From the NCBI GenBank assembly GCA_035235625.1, contig CP141149.1:33287753-33351752 (forward strand): a stretch of 64,000 bases of DNA, given 5' to 3'. This document shows, one piece after another, positions 24,986-37,167 of this stretch. Below the pieces are notes generated by a model. That model ran no database searches, was not told where the DNA came from, and worked only from the letters and a program-made list of their open reading frames with translations. Both the position numbers and the translations under genes were made by a program. Each line of letters opens with the position of its first letter. Position 1 is the first letter of the stretch. Source of the DNA: Saururus chinensis. Taxonomy: Eukaryota > Streptophyta > Magnoliopsida > Piperales > Saururaceae.

Positions 24986-25362
24986 TCACTTCTCCGGCAA
25001 TTCTTTTCACCCAAGCCCAGTTCTTACCCCTTTCACTGTTTTCACTATTTCTGACCCATTTTAAGTCCGAATTACCTGATCGAAGACCCATTTCCTACTG
25101 AATCAAGGATGTTCTATGCACCGGAAGAGTAATTTTCTCAAGGTGACCTCTCTAAAATCCAAAAAACCCTACCCCTATCCTAATCCTCCCTTTTCTTCTT
25201 TTTACTATTTCTAGACCGTTTCAAACCCTTTTTACTCCGTTCAAAAGCCCAACCCCACTAAATCATGTGTGTTATACGTGTTGGGATGGTTATTTTGCTA
25301 AATTTCTTACTCGAAGGCTAATATCTTAAGGAGGGACTCTCTTTATTCTACGAGGGGATTTT

Positions 25363-27759
25363 TTGCTAACCCGGCTGTCTTCATGGATCTCATGAATATA
25401 GTTTTTTGGCCCTTTTTGGATAAATTTGTGATCGTATTTATCGATGACATCAAGTACACTTGCAAGTAGTTCTACAAACATTGAGGGATCATAAGCTATA
25501 TGTCAAGTTTAGCAAGTGTGAATTTTGGATAGAACAAGTGGTCTTCTTAGGACATTGCTTCAAAGAATGTGGTATTGGTGGAACCAACTAAGATAGAAGT
25601 GGTCATCAAATGAGAAAGGCCGAAAACAGTAATAGAAATTCAGAGCTTCTTAGGCCTTGTTGGTTATTACCGAAGATTTATCCATAGATTTTCAAGCATT
25701 GCCTTACCTCTGACAAAATTGACAAGGAAAAGACTAAAATTTGTCTGGGATGAGACTTGCGAAAAGAATTTTTTAGAATTGAAGGAAAAATTGATAACTG
25801 CACCTGTTTTGGCATTGCCAATTGGCAGTGGAGGATTTGTCGTGTACAACAATGCTTCTAGAAGAGGCTTAGGATGTGTATTGATGTAAGACAGAAAAGT
25901 GATAGCATACTCTTCATGACAATTAAAGAAACATGAAGGTAACTACCCTACTCATGATTTGGAATTAGCAGCGGTAGTTTTTGCACCAAAAATATGGAGA
26001 CACTATCTATATGGGAAAATGTTTAAAGTTTTCACCAATCATCAAAGTTTAAAGTATATATTTTCCCAAAGTGATCTTAATATGAGGCAAAGGAGGTGGA
26101 TTGAATATCTTAAGGATTATGACCTTTCTATCAAATATCACCCTAGAAATGCCAATGTAGTAGCTGATGCTTTAAGTCATAAATTCAAGGGATTAGCCTT
26201 CATGCTTGTTAACGAGTAGAAACTGTTGGAAGAAACAATAAGTTTCCAACCTAAATTATAGTCTCGAAATAAGAAATCTTTCATTGCCAATCTACAAGTA
26301 AAATTGGTGTAGTTGAGCGTATTCTTGAAAGTTAGAAAGGTAATGAAGAAGTACAAACTTTGCTCGAAAGATCCGACTTCATCGAAGGCTCTAATGGAGG
26401 TATTCGATTTTGAGGGCGATTAGTAATACCTGAAATACCTGAGCTAAGGGAAGACATATTATATGAAGCACATCGGTCTCGATACACCATCCACCTAGGA
26501 GGAACAAAAATGTATCAAAATTTAAAAAGAATTTTTGGTGGAATGGGATGAGAAGGATATGGGAGAATCTATTTCAAGATGGTTAACTTGTCAGCAAGTT
26601 AAAGCCAAACACCAAAAACCTTGGGGGTACCTTAAGATGATTGAGATTCTCAAGTGGAAGTGGGAACACATTACTATGGATTTTCTTTCGGCACTACCCA
26701 AGACTTTGCAAGGCCATGAATCCATTTGGGTACTCGTAGATCAACTCACAAAAAGTGCACATTTTCCTCCATTAAGAAAGAAGCAATCCATAAATTCTTT
26801 GACAAGATTATACTTGAAGGAAATTGTGAGTCAGCATGGAATATCGCTATCGATCGTCTCAGATCGAGACAGTTGATTTACCTCCAAGTTTTGGCAAAGA
26901 TTTCAAGAAGAATTAGGCACAAATCTTAAGCTCAGCATTACTTTCCACCCACAAACAGATGAACAATCAGAAAGAACTATTCAAACTTTGAAGATATGTT
27001 ATGGGCTTGCACAATGGATTGGAAGGGTAACTGGGATGAACATTTACCTCTCATCGAGTTTGCCTACAACAACAACTATCATGGCAGCATAGGTACGGCG
27101 CCCTATGAGGTATTGTATGGATGACCTTGCCGATTGCCGATGTGTTGGAATGATGTAGGAGCACGAAGATTGATTAAGTCTGAACTTCTGTAACAATGTG
27201 TAGATAAGGTCAAACTTGTCAAGCATCGTCTAATGACATCCCAGAGTCATCAAAAGAGTTATGCTGATCAGAGACGGAAAGACATCGACTTTAGTGCGGG
27301 AGATCAAGTATTATTAAAGGTTTCGCCAACCCGAGGACTCATGAGATTTGGAATTAAAGGCAAACTAAGTCCTCGCTTCGTAGGACCGTTTGAAATTTTG
27401 GATAAAGTAGGAGTAGTGGCTTACAGATTAGCCTCACCTCCACAACTTGACAATGTCCATGACGTATTTCACGTGTCCATGCTTAGGAAATACATTCGAG
27501 ACTCCTCACATGTTCTTTATCAGAGTTTAATCACTCTTAAGTCAGACTTATTGTTTGAAGAAAAACCAGTTAAAATTTGGGACCATAAGGAGCAGATCTT
27601 GAGGAAAAAAAGGATTCTTTTAGTCAAAGTGTTATGGCAGTATCACTCTTCAGAAGAAGTCACTTGGGAACTGGAAAGCGAAATGAAAAAGAAGTATCCT
27701 GAATTATTCAGCGAGTGAATAATTCAAATTTTGAAGAAATTTCTCTAAAGGGGGTAGAT
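25363..27759 (+). pseudogene. Ty3/gypsy pol remnant: RT (C-terminal part), RNase H, integrase, chromodomain-type end
   Basis: The frame opens within RT ([25 protein letters not shown], 25368-25450, with the catalytic IDD retained) and continues through KCEFW..VVFLGH and SFLGLVGYYRRFI near 25510-25690. RNase H follows (25700-26200: [32 protein letters not shown]). The integrase HH-CC region lies near 26460-26600. The integrase core lies near 26650-27000 ([27 protein letters not shown]). The C-terminal part at 27233-27718 has GDQVLLKVSPTRG, KLSPRFVGPFEI and YRLASP, then VLWQYHSSEEVTWELESEM. Order and motifs fit the Tekay/Del chromovirus group. It is broken by stops and frameshifts. Gag, protease and the start of RT are deleted. 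Confidence 0.9.
27741..27759 (+). promoter_or_regulatory. Polypurine tract before the 3' LTR
   Basis: AAAGGGGGTAGAT directly precedes the TGTAATTACC start of the 3' LTR, as expected for plus-strand priming in a retrotransposon. Confidence 0.7.
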
Positions 27760-29362
27760 TGTAATTACCATAATTTTTTGACACGATCTTTTTATAAAAT
27801 TTATTATTTAATAATTTCTTAAGTTCAGTTAGAACTCATAGAGACGAACGTAACAAGTCAAAAAATGCATAAATCGGATGTCGGGAACAAAAGTTACGAC
27901 CTTGGGAAGCATGCTTTAAACCAGCGAAACCCACTTTTAAAATACGGGTAAACTAGTTCATAAGTGGTATAGACTCGTAGGGCTCATCAATATGAGCTCA
28001 ACGGTACCAAGAACGCGAAAAACTGAGTTCGGGCTACTAAGTTACGTTTATTTGAAGTTTTATATATACGACTCAGCTTGGCGCAGCGCAGGGCGGCACG
28101 CGCCAAACACACGAGTCACGCGCGATGAATGCGTGTGACAAGTGCGCATTCATCACGCGCGCATCACCATTTTTGGTGGCATCCACCGGAACGGCGGCGG
28201 TGCTGCCATTTCTTGCAGAGCACCGCCCTTCTCTCCGCCTATAAATTCACTTCTTCGGCCATTCTTTTCACCCAAGGCCAATTCTTACCCCTTTCACTGT
28301 TTATGACCCGTTTTAAGTCCGAATTACCTGATCCAAGACCCATTTCCTACTAAATCGAGGGTGCTGTACGCACCGGAAGGGTTGTTTTTTTGAGGTGACC
28401 TCTCTAAAATCCAGAAAACCTTATCCCTCTCCTAATCCTCCCCTTTCTTCTTTTTACTATTTTTGAACCGTTTCAAACCCTTCTTACTCCGTTCAAAAGT
28501 CCAACCCCACTAAATCACATGTGTTCTACGTGTTGGGATGGTTATTCTACTGAATTTCCCACTCGAAGGCTAATATCTTACGGAGGGACTCTCTTTATTC
28601 TACAAGGGGATTTCAGAATATTTTGCACGTGTTATAGGTAGGTGGCTTTAAATCCTATCCTTTGCCGAGATTTTGACTTGCCAAAGTTCTACTAAAGGTT
28701 TTCTTCTACTTTTCTAAAAAGAAACTTTGTCTTTAAAAGCTTCTCCTCTTTTTGAAAATTTCTCCGAGTTTTGGGTAATTGTACCCTCTGGATAGCTCTT
28801 GGTTTCTCGAAACTAAAGATTATTATGATGATTCTAGATACCGCCAAATTTGGCATCTGGCATGCATAGGACTAAGATATCATGGAAAAATCACTTTCCT
28901 TCCATCTCCCGTTGCCCCATGAGCACGGGTGTAAGTCATCTAGTATCGTGACATTCTGCAACTGTGTTTTCATATTTTTATCATTTTCTGAATGATTTTA
29001 AAAGAAAGATGGCACGATATTTTTACACACATGAAGCATATTTTTAGAACTTAACTCAGCCCACTAAGTATGACTTTACTCAGCCACCCTTAGATTCTAC
29101 AGGTGTGTGACTCGAATATGAAGGAGTCGATGAAGAGCTTTCTAAAATTACAGTTTCTGTACTCTTTTTGTACTTTATGTAATTTGTGTAGTGACTGATG
29201 TATAAAGGCATATTATGCCTAATTTTGGAAATCTTTATATAATACAAAGTGTGTTGTAATTGCTCTTTTGGTATACGGTGATCCTTGGCATTAGGAATTA
29301 AATTTCGTTACATTTTAAAAAAAATTATTTTCTTTTATTTCAAAAAATTGAGCGGCGTTACA
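27760..29362 (+). mobile_element. 3' LTR of the Ty3/gypsy element (1603 bp)
   Basis: It starts TGTAATTACC, ends GCGGCGTTACA, and is followed by the target duplication TATCC (29363-29367) matching 19881-19885. TATAAAT is at 28240. The sequence near 29050-29100 (ACTCAGCCACCC) has the usual R/U5 character. The 5' LTR matches it over U3 and the promoter region. Confidence 0.9.
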
Positions 29363-29367
29363 TATCC

Positions 29368-29621
29368 AACACATACGTTGGCAACCAACGGCAAGGCGAC
29401 ATTGACCTGATCCAATAGTTATATATTTAGGTTTGTTCTGAACTACGCACAACAGAATGTTGAAGCTCTATAGTGCGCAGAAGAATGTTATGACTCTCAC
29501 ACATAGAGTCTGTCGCACCTGGTTGGTCTCATTTTCATTTTTTTGTTTAATTTAATGGACACCAATTTTGTTTTTCGAATAACCCCTGGTCCGGGTTAGT
29601 TTTCCGGGTTGGGGTGTTACA
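29368..29621. mobile_element. LTR terminus continuing the host of the gypsy insertion
   Basis: This segment follows the TATCC duplication and ends CCGGGTTGGGGTGTTACA, a typical gypsy LTR boundary. It could be an LTR 3' end in plus orientation or a TGTAACACCCC start in minus orientation. Confidence 0.5.
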
Positions 29622-31583
29622 ACACGTCATGGGGCGGACTTGTGCACTGCATGACGCGCGGTCTCCATGTTGCAACACTCACTTGCAAAACCGCGGGCAT
29701 GAACCTGTTGTTTTGGCACGCCGTAACCTATAAATATGTGTTTCAGTTTTTTCTCATCCAAACTTCATTTTCTCTCTAGTCATTCTGAGTCCGATTTAGT
29801 CTGTTCAAAAGGCGTTCATGACTAAATCGAGGGTATTCTATGCAGTGGAGAGTTATTTTTAAGATTTGATTATTCTAAAGTAAAGAAACCTTATGATAGA
29901 TCCCTTGACCTCATATTCGAACTTCTTTTACCAAATATTTAGTCATTTTAAGTCCGAATTGAATCGTTCAATAGGTGTTATTACCTAAATCGACTATGTC
30001 AGACATCGTGGCAAGATTATTTTTATGGTTAGAGAGTTTTAAAGCTCAGAAAATGGATGTCCAAATTCATGGAGTCCAATTCGTCGTCTTCAAACTTGCA
30101 TAGAGAGTGAGGTAGTGGTTTTTATCCTATCTTCTCGCATAAATGATAACATTGGTTGTATTTTAAACTTAATACATATATGACTCTACCATGGTAAGTG
30201 TTAGAGTTAGTTTCAAGTTATGTTTTATGATTTTCATTCATATGTGATTTATTGAATGGTTATCCGTTGGAGTAGGATATAGATTATATACTATATATTT
30301 TATCATATAATTTATATACTGTGATTTTATTGTTGCCCTATATATTCGTTTTATAGAATGGTTTATCCTTTGAATTTGATTATGAATTATACACACAATA
30401 ACGTGTGAGATAGAGAAAATTTAGCTTCGCCAATGTTTTGATTAGAAATGACTAAAGTAGATTTGAAAAACGGTTTTAGAGAATGATTCCTTATAGAAGG
30501 ATGACTCTCAAAGTTATTTTTGAAAATAAGTACAAACATGGTGATCAAGTTGCTAAAATGGGATGAAGAAAGGGTAATTGTCTCATCGGAAGAGCGATTA
30601 ACCCTATATTTTTAGTCGTTATTGGTGACGCCCCCATGGCTTGTAGAGGCAAAGGTAGGGTTTTTGAAAAGATAAACATTTGACTGAGATGTTTTAAAAG
30701 AGAAATTGCTCTTTCATGAGTCTAGGAACTTAGGACTGCTTTGTTTGTTTAGAGCTATTGTTGGGCACACTGATAAAGCTTCGTCAAATAGATGAGGGCA
30801 CAATCATAATCCAGTTTGGAATCAGATGCACAATACCTGTTGTAGCCTAGTGAGCCCCTAATGAAGGGCGGGAACCTTGGTTAGCCCCTAACGAAGGACG
30901 GGAACCATTAAGAAGGCGATGCACGCTAGGGTAGACAATATTACAAGAAGACTCTCTACTCTTTTGATCATGACAACCTATGAGCGCATGTGTCTCTTCT
31001 CTCCACAAGCACAAGGTGTTTTTGCGATGATCCGTGGAGGAGTAAGAGGCTGCTGCTTTGTACCTGCAGCAAAGTCCATAGGATAGAATAGGTGTCTGGG
31101 ACACTTGTAACAAGTCATGAGAGCTTGCAAACCCTGGGAGTATCTTTGATACATAGGAAGAAACTCTAGGGGTGGTTTTGGGTGAGAGGCACACCCTGTT
31201 TTTATGAAAAATATTATTTATATTATGTATTTTAAATACTATCATGTGTTACTTTATGACAGATAGCACAAATTTTCTTACTTAATATTTTAAAATACTC
31301 ACCACCCCCCATACACTGTAGGACCTAAAAGAGATTAGTGTGCGGGTAGAAGGGCCTACTCGGGAGTTTTTTAGATGATTTTTAAGATTTTCAACCACAC
31401 TTAAATCCTAGTAAGAAGTTTTATTATTTTTCAGCTTGTGTGTTTGTACACATACGATATAGTCATGGGTAAATGTTATTTTATAACATGCTTATGGTGA
31501 GTAGCTCTAATCACGGGGCAGGAGAAACTCTGTATTTTTATTAAAAGTTTTATATGTGCTTCCAAAAATCCCAAGGCACGACA
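29622..31583 (+). mobile_element. LTR fragment, promoter to U5
   Basis: CCTATAAATATG near 29728 is followed by sequence matching the R region of the 3' LTR at 28240 (ACTAAATCGAGGGTATTCTA at 29820). ACTCACCACCCCCCATACAC lies near 31300, and the right boundary is probably GGCACGACA at 31583. Two short tandem copies of AGCCCCTAA(T/C)GAAGG(G/A)CGGGAACC lie at 30850-30907. The minus-strand frame at 30847-31245 has no recognisable domain. Confidence 0.6.
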
Positions 31584-32139
31584 TTGCAGCTGCAACACTG
31601 GCTAGCCCTCTAACCATCAGATGATGACTAGGGCCATGATTTGCTAGTAGGGGGCTAGCTAGCGCTAAAGATGCAATGCTGGCCAAAGTGTAATATCTAT
31701 AAAATTTACCTTTTTTTAATAGTGTAAAGTTTTATTATTTGTGGTATGTTTTGATTTTTGTGTGATGGGTTAGTTTAATTATGAATTTTCTTAAGTTTAG
31801 TTTAATTTTTAGTTAGAAAATATTAGTGTCTAACTTAATCCACCAAGTGCTATATCAGTTTGTAGGAATAATGATATTTACATTTACAGAGTTTGTGTAT
31901 GGACTATGATACTTGATCATGCAAAATGTATATGGATTGTGATATTTGTTCATCCAAGATGTGCAAACATAATATTTATTCATGCAAGATATATGTGTAT
32001 GGATTATGTTATTTGAATAAATGTACAGGTTGTGTGTGTGTAGATCATGAAATATAATTGAGACCATGATACATAGGTGATGCTTTTTATATGTGATGCA
32101 TAAATGCATAGGTAAGTTCCATAGGACTGCTATTAGGTT
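31584..32139. other. Spacer next to the nest, no gene seen
   Basis: It opens with TTGCAGCTGCAACACTGG. The rest is AT-rich with short tandem-like blocks (ATGCAAGATATATGTGTATG). No protein or RNA gene was recognised. Confidence 0.4.
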
Positions 32140-32570
32140 TGCAATAGTTTATAGAGCACAATATTGGGCACCAAATAAAAGTCATATAAATAAACTAAAT
32201 GTAGTCGAAATGATGATTCTGCATTAGATGCGTAGAATAATAAGAAAAGATAAGATTAGAAATGAGTATATACGTAAGAATTTAGGGGAAGTACCTTTAG
32301 GGGAGAAGCTTAGAGAGTGTAGGTTGCGTTGGTATGAGCGCACACAAAGAAGACCATTGGATGCCCTGGTAAGAAGGTTGGAATGGTTTTACATAAATGA
32401 TGTCAAAAGAGGGCGAATGAGGCTTAAGAGAACTTGGATAGAATTAATAAGGAAGAATACGCCTATGTTATCTCTTATAAAAGAGTTGGCACAAAGCAGA
32501 CTAGAATGGAGGTGTAAGATCCATGTCGCTAACCACAAATTGTTATGAAAATGCACTATTTGATTATGAT
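32140..32570 (+). pseudogene. RTE-like LINE, C-terminal end only
   Basis: The frame at 32228-32548 (106 aa) carries the end of a LINE pol: MRRIIRKDKIRNEYIRKN, RRPLDALVRR, RGRMRLKRTWIEL and a final HVANHKLL. Upstream, FVIVYRAQYWAPNKSH-like coding near 32130-32190 is out of frame. It is 5'-truncated, as is usual for LINEs. Its tail GCACTATTTGATTATGA is the same as at 6121, so both copies belong to one family; this copy has a short (GATTAT)n tail. Confidence 0.85.
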
Positions 32571-32579
32571 TATGATGCA

Positions 32580-33302
32580 TGAATGAGATTTCCATAGGTT
32601 GTATGTGTGAGGGAATATATTGCTCTTGTGTTATTAACACCGGTTTGCATGAGGCTTATGTGTTGTTTGTTATGAATTGAGTTTTGGTGTTAATATAAGC
32701 TTTATATGTTTAAACCCTTATTACCCCTTTTGTGTTGTTTTGTTTTGGGGTTGCATGTTTTTTTCCATGCAAGTGCTCAGAATGAGTTATATTATGAGCA
32801 TAGAAGCGAATAAATGCATATGGAGTGTGGGCTAGTTCATTTGTCTTGCGATAGACTTTATGTTTGACTTATATTACGACTTTGATGCTTTATATGTTTA
32901 TGGACAACCTTGTTGATAGCTTAGACATGTTGTTGCCTTTTAATCATTGAGACTATTATATTTAATGATACTATGTGGATATGTGATGGACTAAGAGACT
33001 TTCAATTAATGTTTTTATCTTCCTTTAATTTCTTTTGCACAAGGGGAGTATAGTGTTCTTCAATCTATCCCATTTTGGTTTAGCTTTCTGCTTCGTCGTG
33101 CCATCATCAAACCACTTTAGACTAGGTTCAAGTCTAAGGGGTATGGTGGGGGGGTGACATTGATAACCTCTTGGAGAAAAAAAGGGGTCGCATCTATAAA
33201 TTTATTGGAACAATTGACAAAAGTAATAGAGCATCAACGGAAACTTAAAGAGTTGCATGTCATAACTCATACTACTCGTTAAGTTGATATCTCTAGCACT
33301 AG
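32580..33302. other. Spacer, no gene seen
   Basis: Unique-looking AT-rich sequence with G/T-rich stretches. No coding or RNA signature was found. Confidence 0.35.
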
Positions 33303-33310
33303 GTTCTTAC

Positions 33311-34249
33311 TAGGGCTGGAAAAATCCAACCCGACCCGCTTACCTGACCCAACCCGACTATAGGTAGGGTCAGGGTCAGCGTCAGGGTTTAGGCTCTTGA
33401 CCCGTTTTGAATTTAGGGTTGGGTCGTACCCAACCCGCACAACCCGACCAACCCGACTACAAATAATAAAGAACCTTATTATTATAGTGTTGATCTATTG
33501 GACTTGTTTATACTATTATTATAGTATTTGTTTAGTATATACTATGTTGAACTAGAGGTACTTAAACATAAATTTGAGCATGAATTAGTTGTTTGGAGCA
33601 TAGGTGTGATCACATATATTTTGCTTTGTAGTAGACATCCATTTAGGGATAACAGAGGACGGTATCTTCAAAATGTAGTTAATTTATGTATAGTTTAATT
33701 TCTTTTCTATTATTCTTTTAGGTGTGGTAAATAGAATGAAAATAATCAAGTGTTACATGTTGCAAAGGAGGGTATGAGCAACCATATAGAAGTAGTTACT
33801 AGAATTTTGAAATTAAGATATGTTGAATATTGAAAGCCAAGTAGGTTGATCATGAGTAAATAAACGTTGAAAGTCTATTCTGTTATCATTCTCTTAGAAT
33901 GAAGGAAATGCAGCATTATACCTCTAAGGTCTTCGTTGATGGCTACTACAAAAAATGTATCCACAAATTAACCAAAAAACCAAATATTTCAAATTAATGT
34001 TGTAATGTATTTAATATTATTTGTGTTTGCCCTTTGCAAAGAGAGAAGGTATATAATACAAGTCAAACAAAAAAATTGTGGAAAAAAAAGTAATTTACCC
34101 GCATACCCGACCCGACTCAAGTAGGGTTAGGGTTTGGATTTTTAACCCGATTTAAAAAATAGGGTCGGGTCATGACCCGACCCGATTTCATTGAGGGTTA
34201 AGGCCAACCCAACCCGATTTGACCCGACCCGACCCGATTCCCAGCCCTA
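33311..34249. mobile_element. Non-autonomous hAT element, 939 bp, perfect 8-bp target duplication
   Basis: The ends TAGGGCTGG and CCAGCCCTA are inverted repeats. Both flanks are GTTCTTAC (33303-33310 and 34250-34257). The subterminal regions are full of CCCGACCC/GGGTCGGGT repeats in both orientations, as is common in plant hAT elements. There is no transposase. Confidence 0.93.
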
Positions 34250-34457
34250 GTTCTTACTTCGGACCGAAAGGGAACTATCTTCTCTCGTCTCGTCCATCTC
34301 AAGATGTGTAGCCAATTTGCATATTCACTTGGATCTCACCATTTTATTTGCTCACATTGACTTATCTTATCTAGTTTGTGCTTAGCAATTTTGATGGTAA
34401 ACAATAACTAGTATAAAGATTTTTTGGCACCCAACAAGCCCACCTTGACAAGTTATA

Positions 34458-34897
34458 CTCTCTTCGTCTAATATTAATAGTTATATTTGAAAAATAGTAA
34501 TTTTTATTATATGGTAAAATCTACATATAAGAGAATGAAAATAACTTTATGATACTCCTTTTTAAGTACCCAACTACTTAACTTGAACCATTGGGGAAGT
34601 GTTTTTAATGTTCCACTCATGAGCCGAGCATAAGAAACACATGGGAGCTCTTCACATCCATAAGATCAATGGCGTGCGTGTTAGTGCACATTAGTACCAA
34701 TAATACTGGTTCTAACGTGTGCCAACATATATACCATCGATCTCAAATATGAAGGGCTCGAATATATTTCTTACGCTGAGCTCATTGTCAAAGGGGAGCA
34801 TAGCAATTTTTTCCCTTATATTAAACAAAAGAGAGCTATAAATATAAAATAAATCTTTTTGTCAAATTGAATTATTAATTTACGATAGATGGAAGAC
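34458..34897. mobile_element. Stowaway-like MITE split by another MITE
   Basis: The left end CTCTCTTCGTCTAATATTAA and the right end (reverse complement near CTTCCATCTATCGTAAATTAA) are related to the element at 15019. TA flanks both ends (34456-34457, 34898-34899). A copy of the GGGAAGAG MITE family lies inside (34593-34815). Confidence 0.55.
34593..34815. mobile_element. GGGAAGAG-type MITE, copy 1
   Basis: The terminal GGGGAAGTG and the terminal TTTTTTCCC are inverted. The interior has the family blocks ACATGGGAGCTCTTCA, ACCATCGATCTCAAATAT and CATTGTCAAAGGGGAGCATA, shared with the copies at 35330, 54493, 55326 and 57290. Confidence 0.65.
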
Positions 34898-35329
34898 TAG
34901 ATTTTTAGTAAAGCATTTTTGGCATTTGGAACTTGTAGTTGAGCTTCCAAGAAAAAGATATAAGAAGCCGAAAATGGAGATCAATGTGAGCATGGAATCC
35001 ACGTGTTTCTCCTAATCTTGAATTGAATTTGGATGTTTATGTGTCCCCTCCTATTTTATTCCACAATCTCGGCCAGGATGGCAATTTTTTTATTTTTCAA
35101 GTTCCATGTGAATTAGCATAAGAAAAAAAGTTTCATGAGATTCTCTAAAACGAATAAGTCTAATGACATTAGTGATGGTCCACTAAATGATACTATAGCA
35201 TTCGCCCTCATGTAGGGCTAAACCCAAAGCATAAGCAAGCTCGTCAGCAATCCCGTGCACGATAAGCCGGGCCAACTTTTTAATCTGCGTGTGTTATCTT
35301 TCATTTCAGAATCATTTGTCATGCTCTAT

Positions 35330-35556
35330 TTTGACAATATGCCCAACATAAAGAACTTATGTGGAAACTTTTCATTTATAAGATGAACGGCATCCACACT
35401 AGTATATATTAGCACCGGTACCACTAGTATTAATGTATACTAACATATACACTGTCAATCTCAAATATCAAAGGCTCACATGCATTATTTATGTTAGACT
35501 CATATGCGTTCTTTACGTTAGGCTCATTGTCAAAAGGGAGCATAAAAACTTTTCCC
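35330..35556. mobile_element. GGGAAGAG-type MITE, copy 2 (degenerate)
   Basis: It shares TCATTTATAAGATGAACGGC, TGTCAATCTCAAATATCAAA and CATTGTCAAAAGGGAGCATA with the other copies and ends CTTTTCCC. The left end is eroded. The short frames at 35433-35724 overlap it and show no domain. Confidence 0.6.
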
Positions 35557-35997
35557 TCCATTTCACTCTTTGCTCAAGGAAGGAGAAAATGGTGCCTTTG
35601 TCCAAATGTAAATCAAAACTCGTCTTTCTTCTTTGTTATCATTTTGTCCTTGGCACTTGCCTATCCTCTGACCTCCCACATCAACCATTTATGCACACAT
35701 GTCTTGCTTAATAGGGCAACATGACCAAAGCTAGATGATTATGCCACATAAGGCTCCGATTAGGGGTGCTCATAAATATCAATGTTCGTGTCCATTTTTA
35801 TATAGATTAGTCAATTTTATGTGTATGGAGTGGATACAAACGTGGACATAGAAAAAAAAAAATTGTCAACCTTGATGGGGAAATATGGGCGCGGAGATAT
35901 TCTTGTTCGTGTTTGCAAACCTTCATGTCCACTACCCTTACCCAATACTTTCATAAATATTATTGTATTACTAAAATTAGAATAAAAAAATTCAGTA

Positions 35998-36255
35998 CCT
36001 ATGTAGTATGTTAGGACAATTCTGACATGTTACATAAGTACTTAACAACTTAAAAATATGAATCAAATACTTATATAATATGTTAAGATAGTCTTAACAT
36101 GCAATATAGATATTAGACAACTTGAAAATATGGATCCATAACCAATTAATATCTTAGGACAATCTTAACATACTTATATATGTATTAGACAACTTAAAAT
36201 ATGTATCTAATACATATGTAGCATGTTAGGATAAATATAACATGCTACATAACTA
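35998..36255. repeat. Minisatellite of about 75 bp units with internal dyads
   Basis: Roughly 3.5 copies of a unit containing TATGTAGCATGTTAGGACAA, TCTTAACATGCTACATA and TATTAGACAACTTAAAATAT. GTAGCATGTTA..TAACATGCTAC is self-complementary, so each unit can form a small hairpin. Confidence 0.8.
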
Positions 36256-36559
36256 CTAAATAATTTTAATTAAAATAAAATTTAAATATTAAAATATTTA
36301 TTTGTATTTATTTGTGTTCCTTTGTATTCATAATAGATGACTTTGATAAAATATGATTCAAACTAAGACAAACAAGGGGTATCTAAATGGCTTATAAACG
36401 TAGAAAGTTCTCTATTCGTGTACATTGATGTCCATGATGGTAAAAAATTATTAAGTACGCATGTAGGGACACATGGGTGATGAACAAACTGCTTCCCCCC
36501 ACGCATTGAGTACCTAATAATTTCTTCTATATAGTATAGTCAAGGTGTAGTCACGGTGT

Positions 36560-37167
36560 CCTCTGCCACTTTCATGTCATCCCAATGTTCCGGTAAACAA
36601 CCCTACCCAAACATCCCGACTTTCAAATTCTAGTCCCTCGCACGTAATTTATGCTCGCCTTTTTCGCAGCCCCTATCGAGCACCATTTACGCATGCCCCA
36701 GCCCCACCACAGCCGCCTCTTCTGAACCTACACGACGAGTGTACGGCTACGAACCTGGTCCACGACTCCTTGCTTTTAAAAACGCAGCACGGTCAGCCAA
36801 TCCTCTCTCACAGACCTCGGCCAGAGCTGAGACAGAGGGAATCAAAATTAAATACAAAAAAAATTGCCTCCCCGATCTTCGACTCTCTTCCAGCTTTTGC
36901 TTGATTTTGCCCCAAAAGCGTCGGCTCTTCTTTTCATTTTCCCAAGTTCCGGTCGTCTGCGACCACCTTTTTATAGGAGAGGGAAAGGGGTGTTCTGATT
37001 AGGACCCATCGGCAATCTCTGCCGAGGGCTGGCCGCTGGGAGGTGACTGTGAAGGGGAAAAGCTTTTGGGAAGTCGCAATCTCTGGGTTCTGCTTGTTTC
37101 CCGAAGTTGGAAAACTGAGAGCGGGTGACTTGCTGATCGAGGTGAGGAGGCAGGGGGGATTGATCGA
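36560..37167 (+). promoter_or_regulatory. Promoter and 5' UTR region of the HHP gene
   Basis: The base composition rises to C-rich pyrimidine tracts typical of plant 5' leaders. A weak TATA-like TTTTTATAG lies at 36968-36976, about 200 bp before the ATG. The start of transcription cannot be fixed. Confidence 0.4.

Larger units (their letters stand above)
19886..25362 (+). mobile_element. 5' LTR of the Ty3/gypsy element, split by a 4.56-kb insertion
   Basis: It begins TATAATGACC (the 3' LTR has TGTAATTACC, so the TG end has mutated) right after the target site TATCC. It matches the 3' LTR up to about 20202, is interrupted by the MULE-family element, and resumes at about 24763. It contains a 35-bp tandem duplication (24924-24958, 24959-24993) that doubles the TATAAAT box. 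It stops abruptly at about 25362, fused to RT sequence, so the end of the LTR and the primer binding site are missing. Confidence 0.85.

Noticed and set aside
7423..29621. A single 22-kb element with TGTAACACC start and GGTGTTACA end
   Set aside because: The flanking 5-mers (GCACA and ACACG) are not a duplication, and the interior contains LTRs in both orientations, so it is a composite nest.
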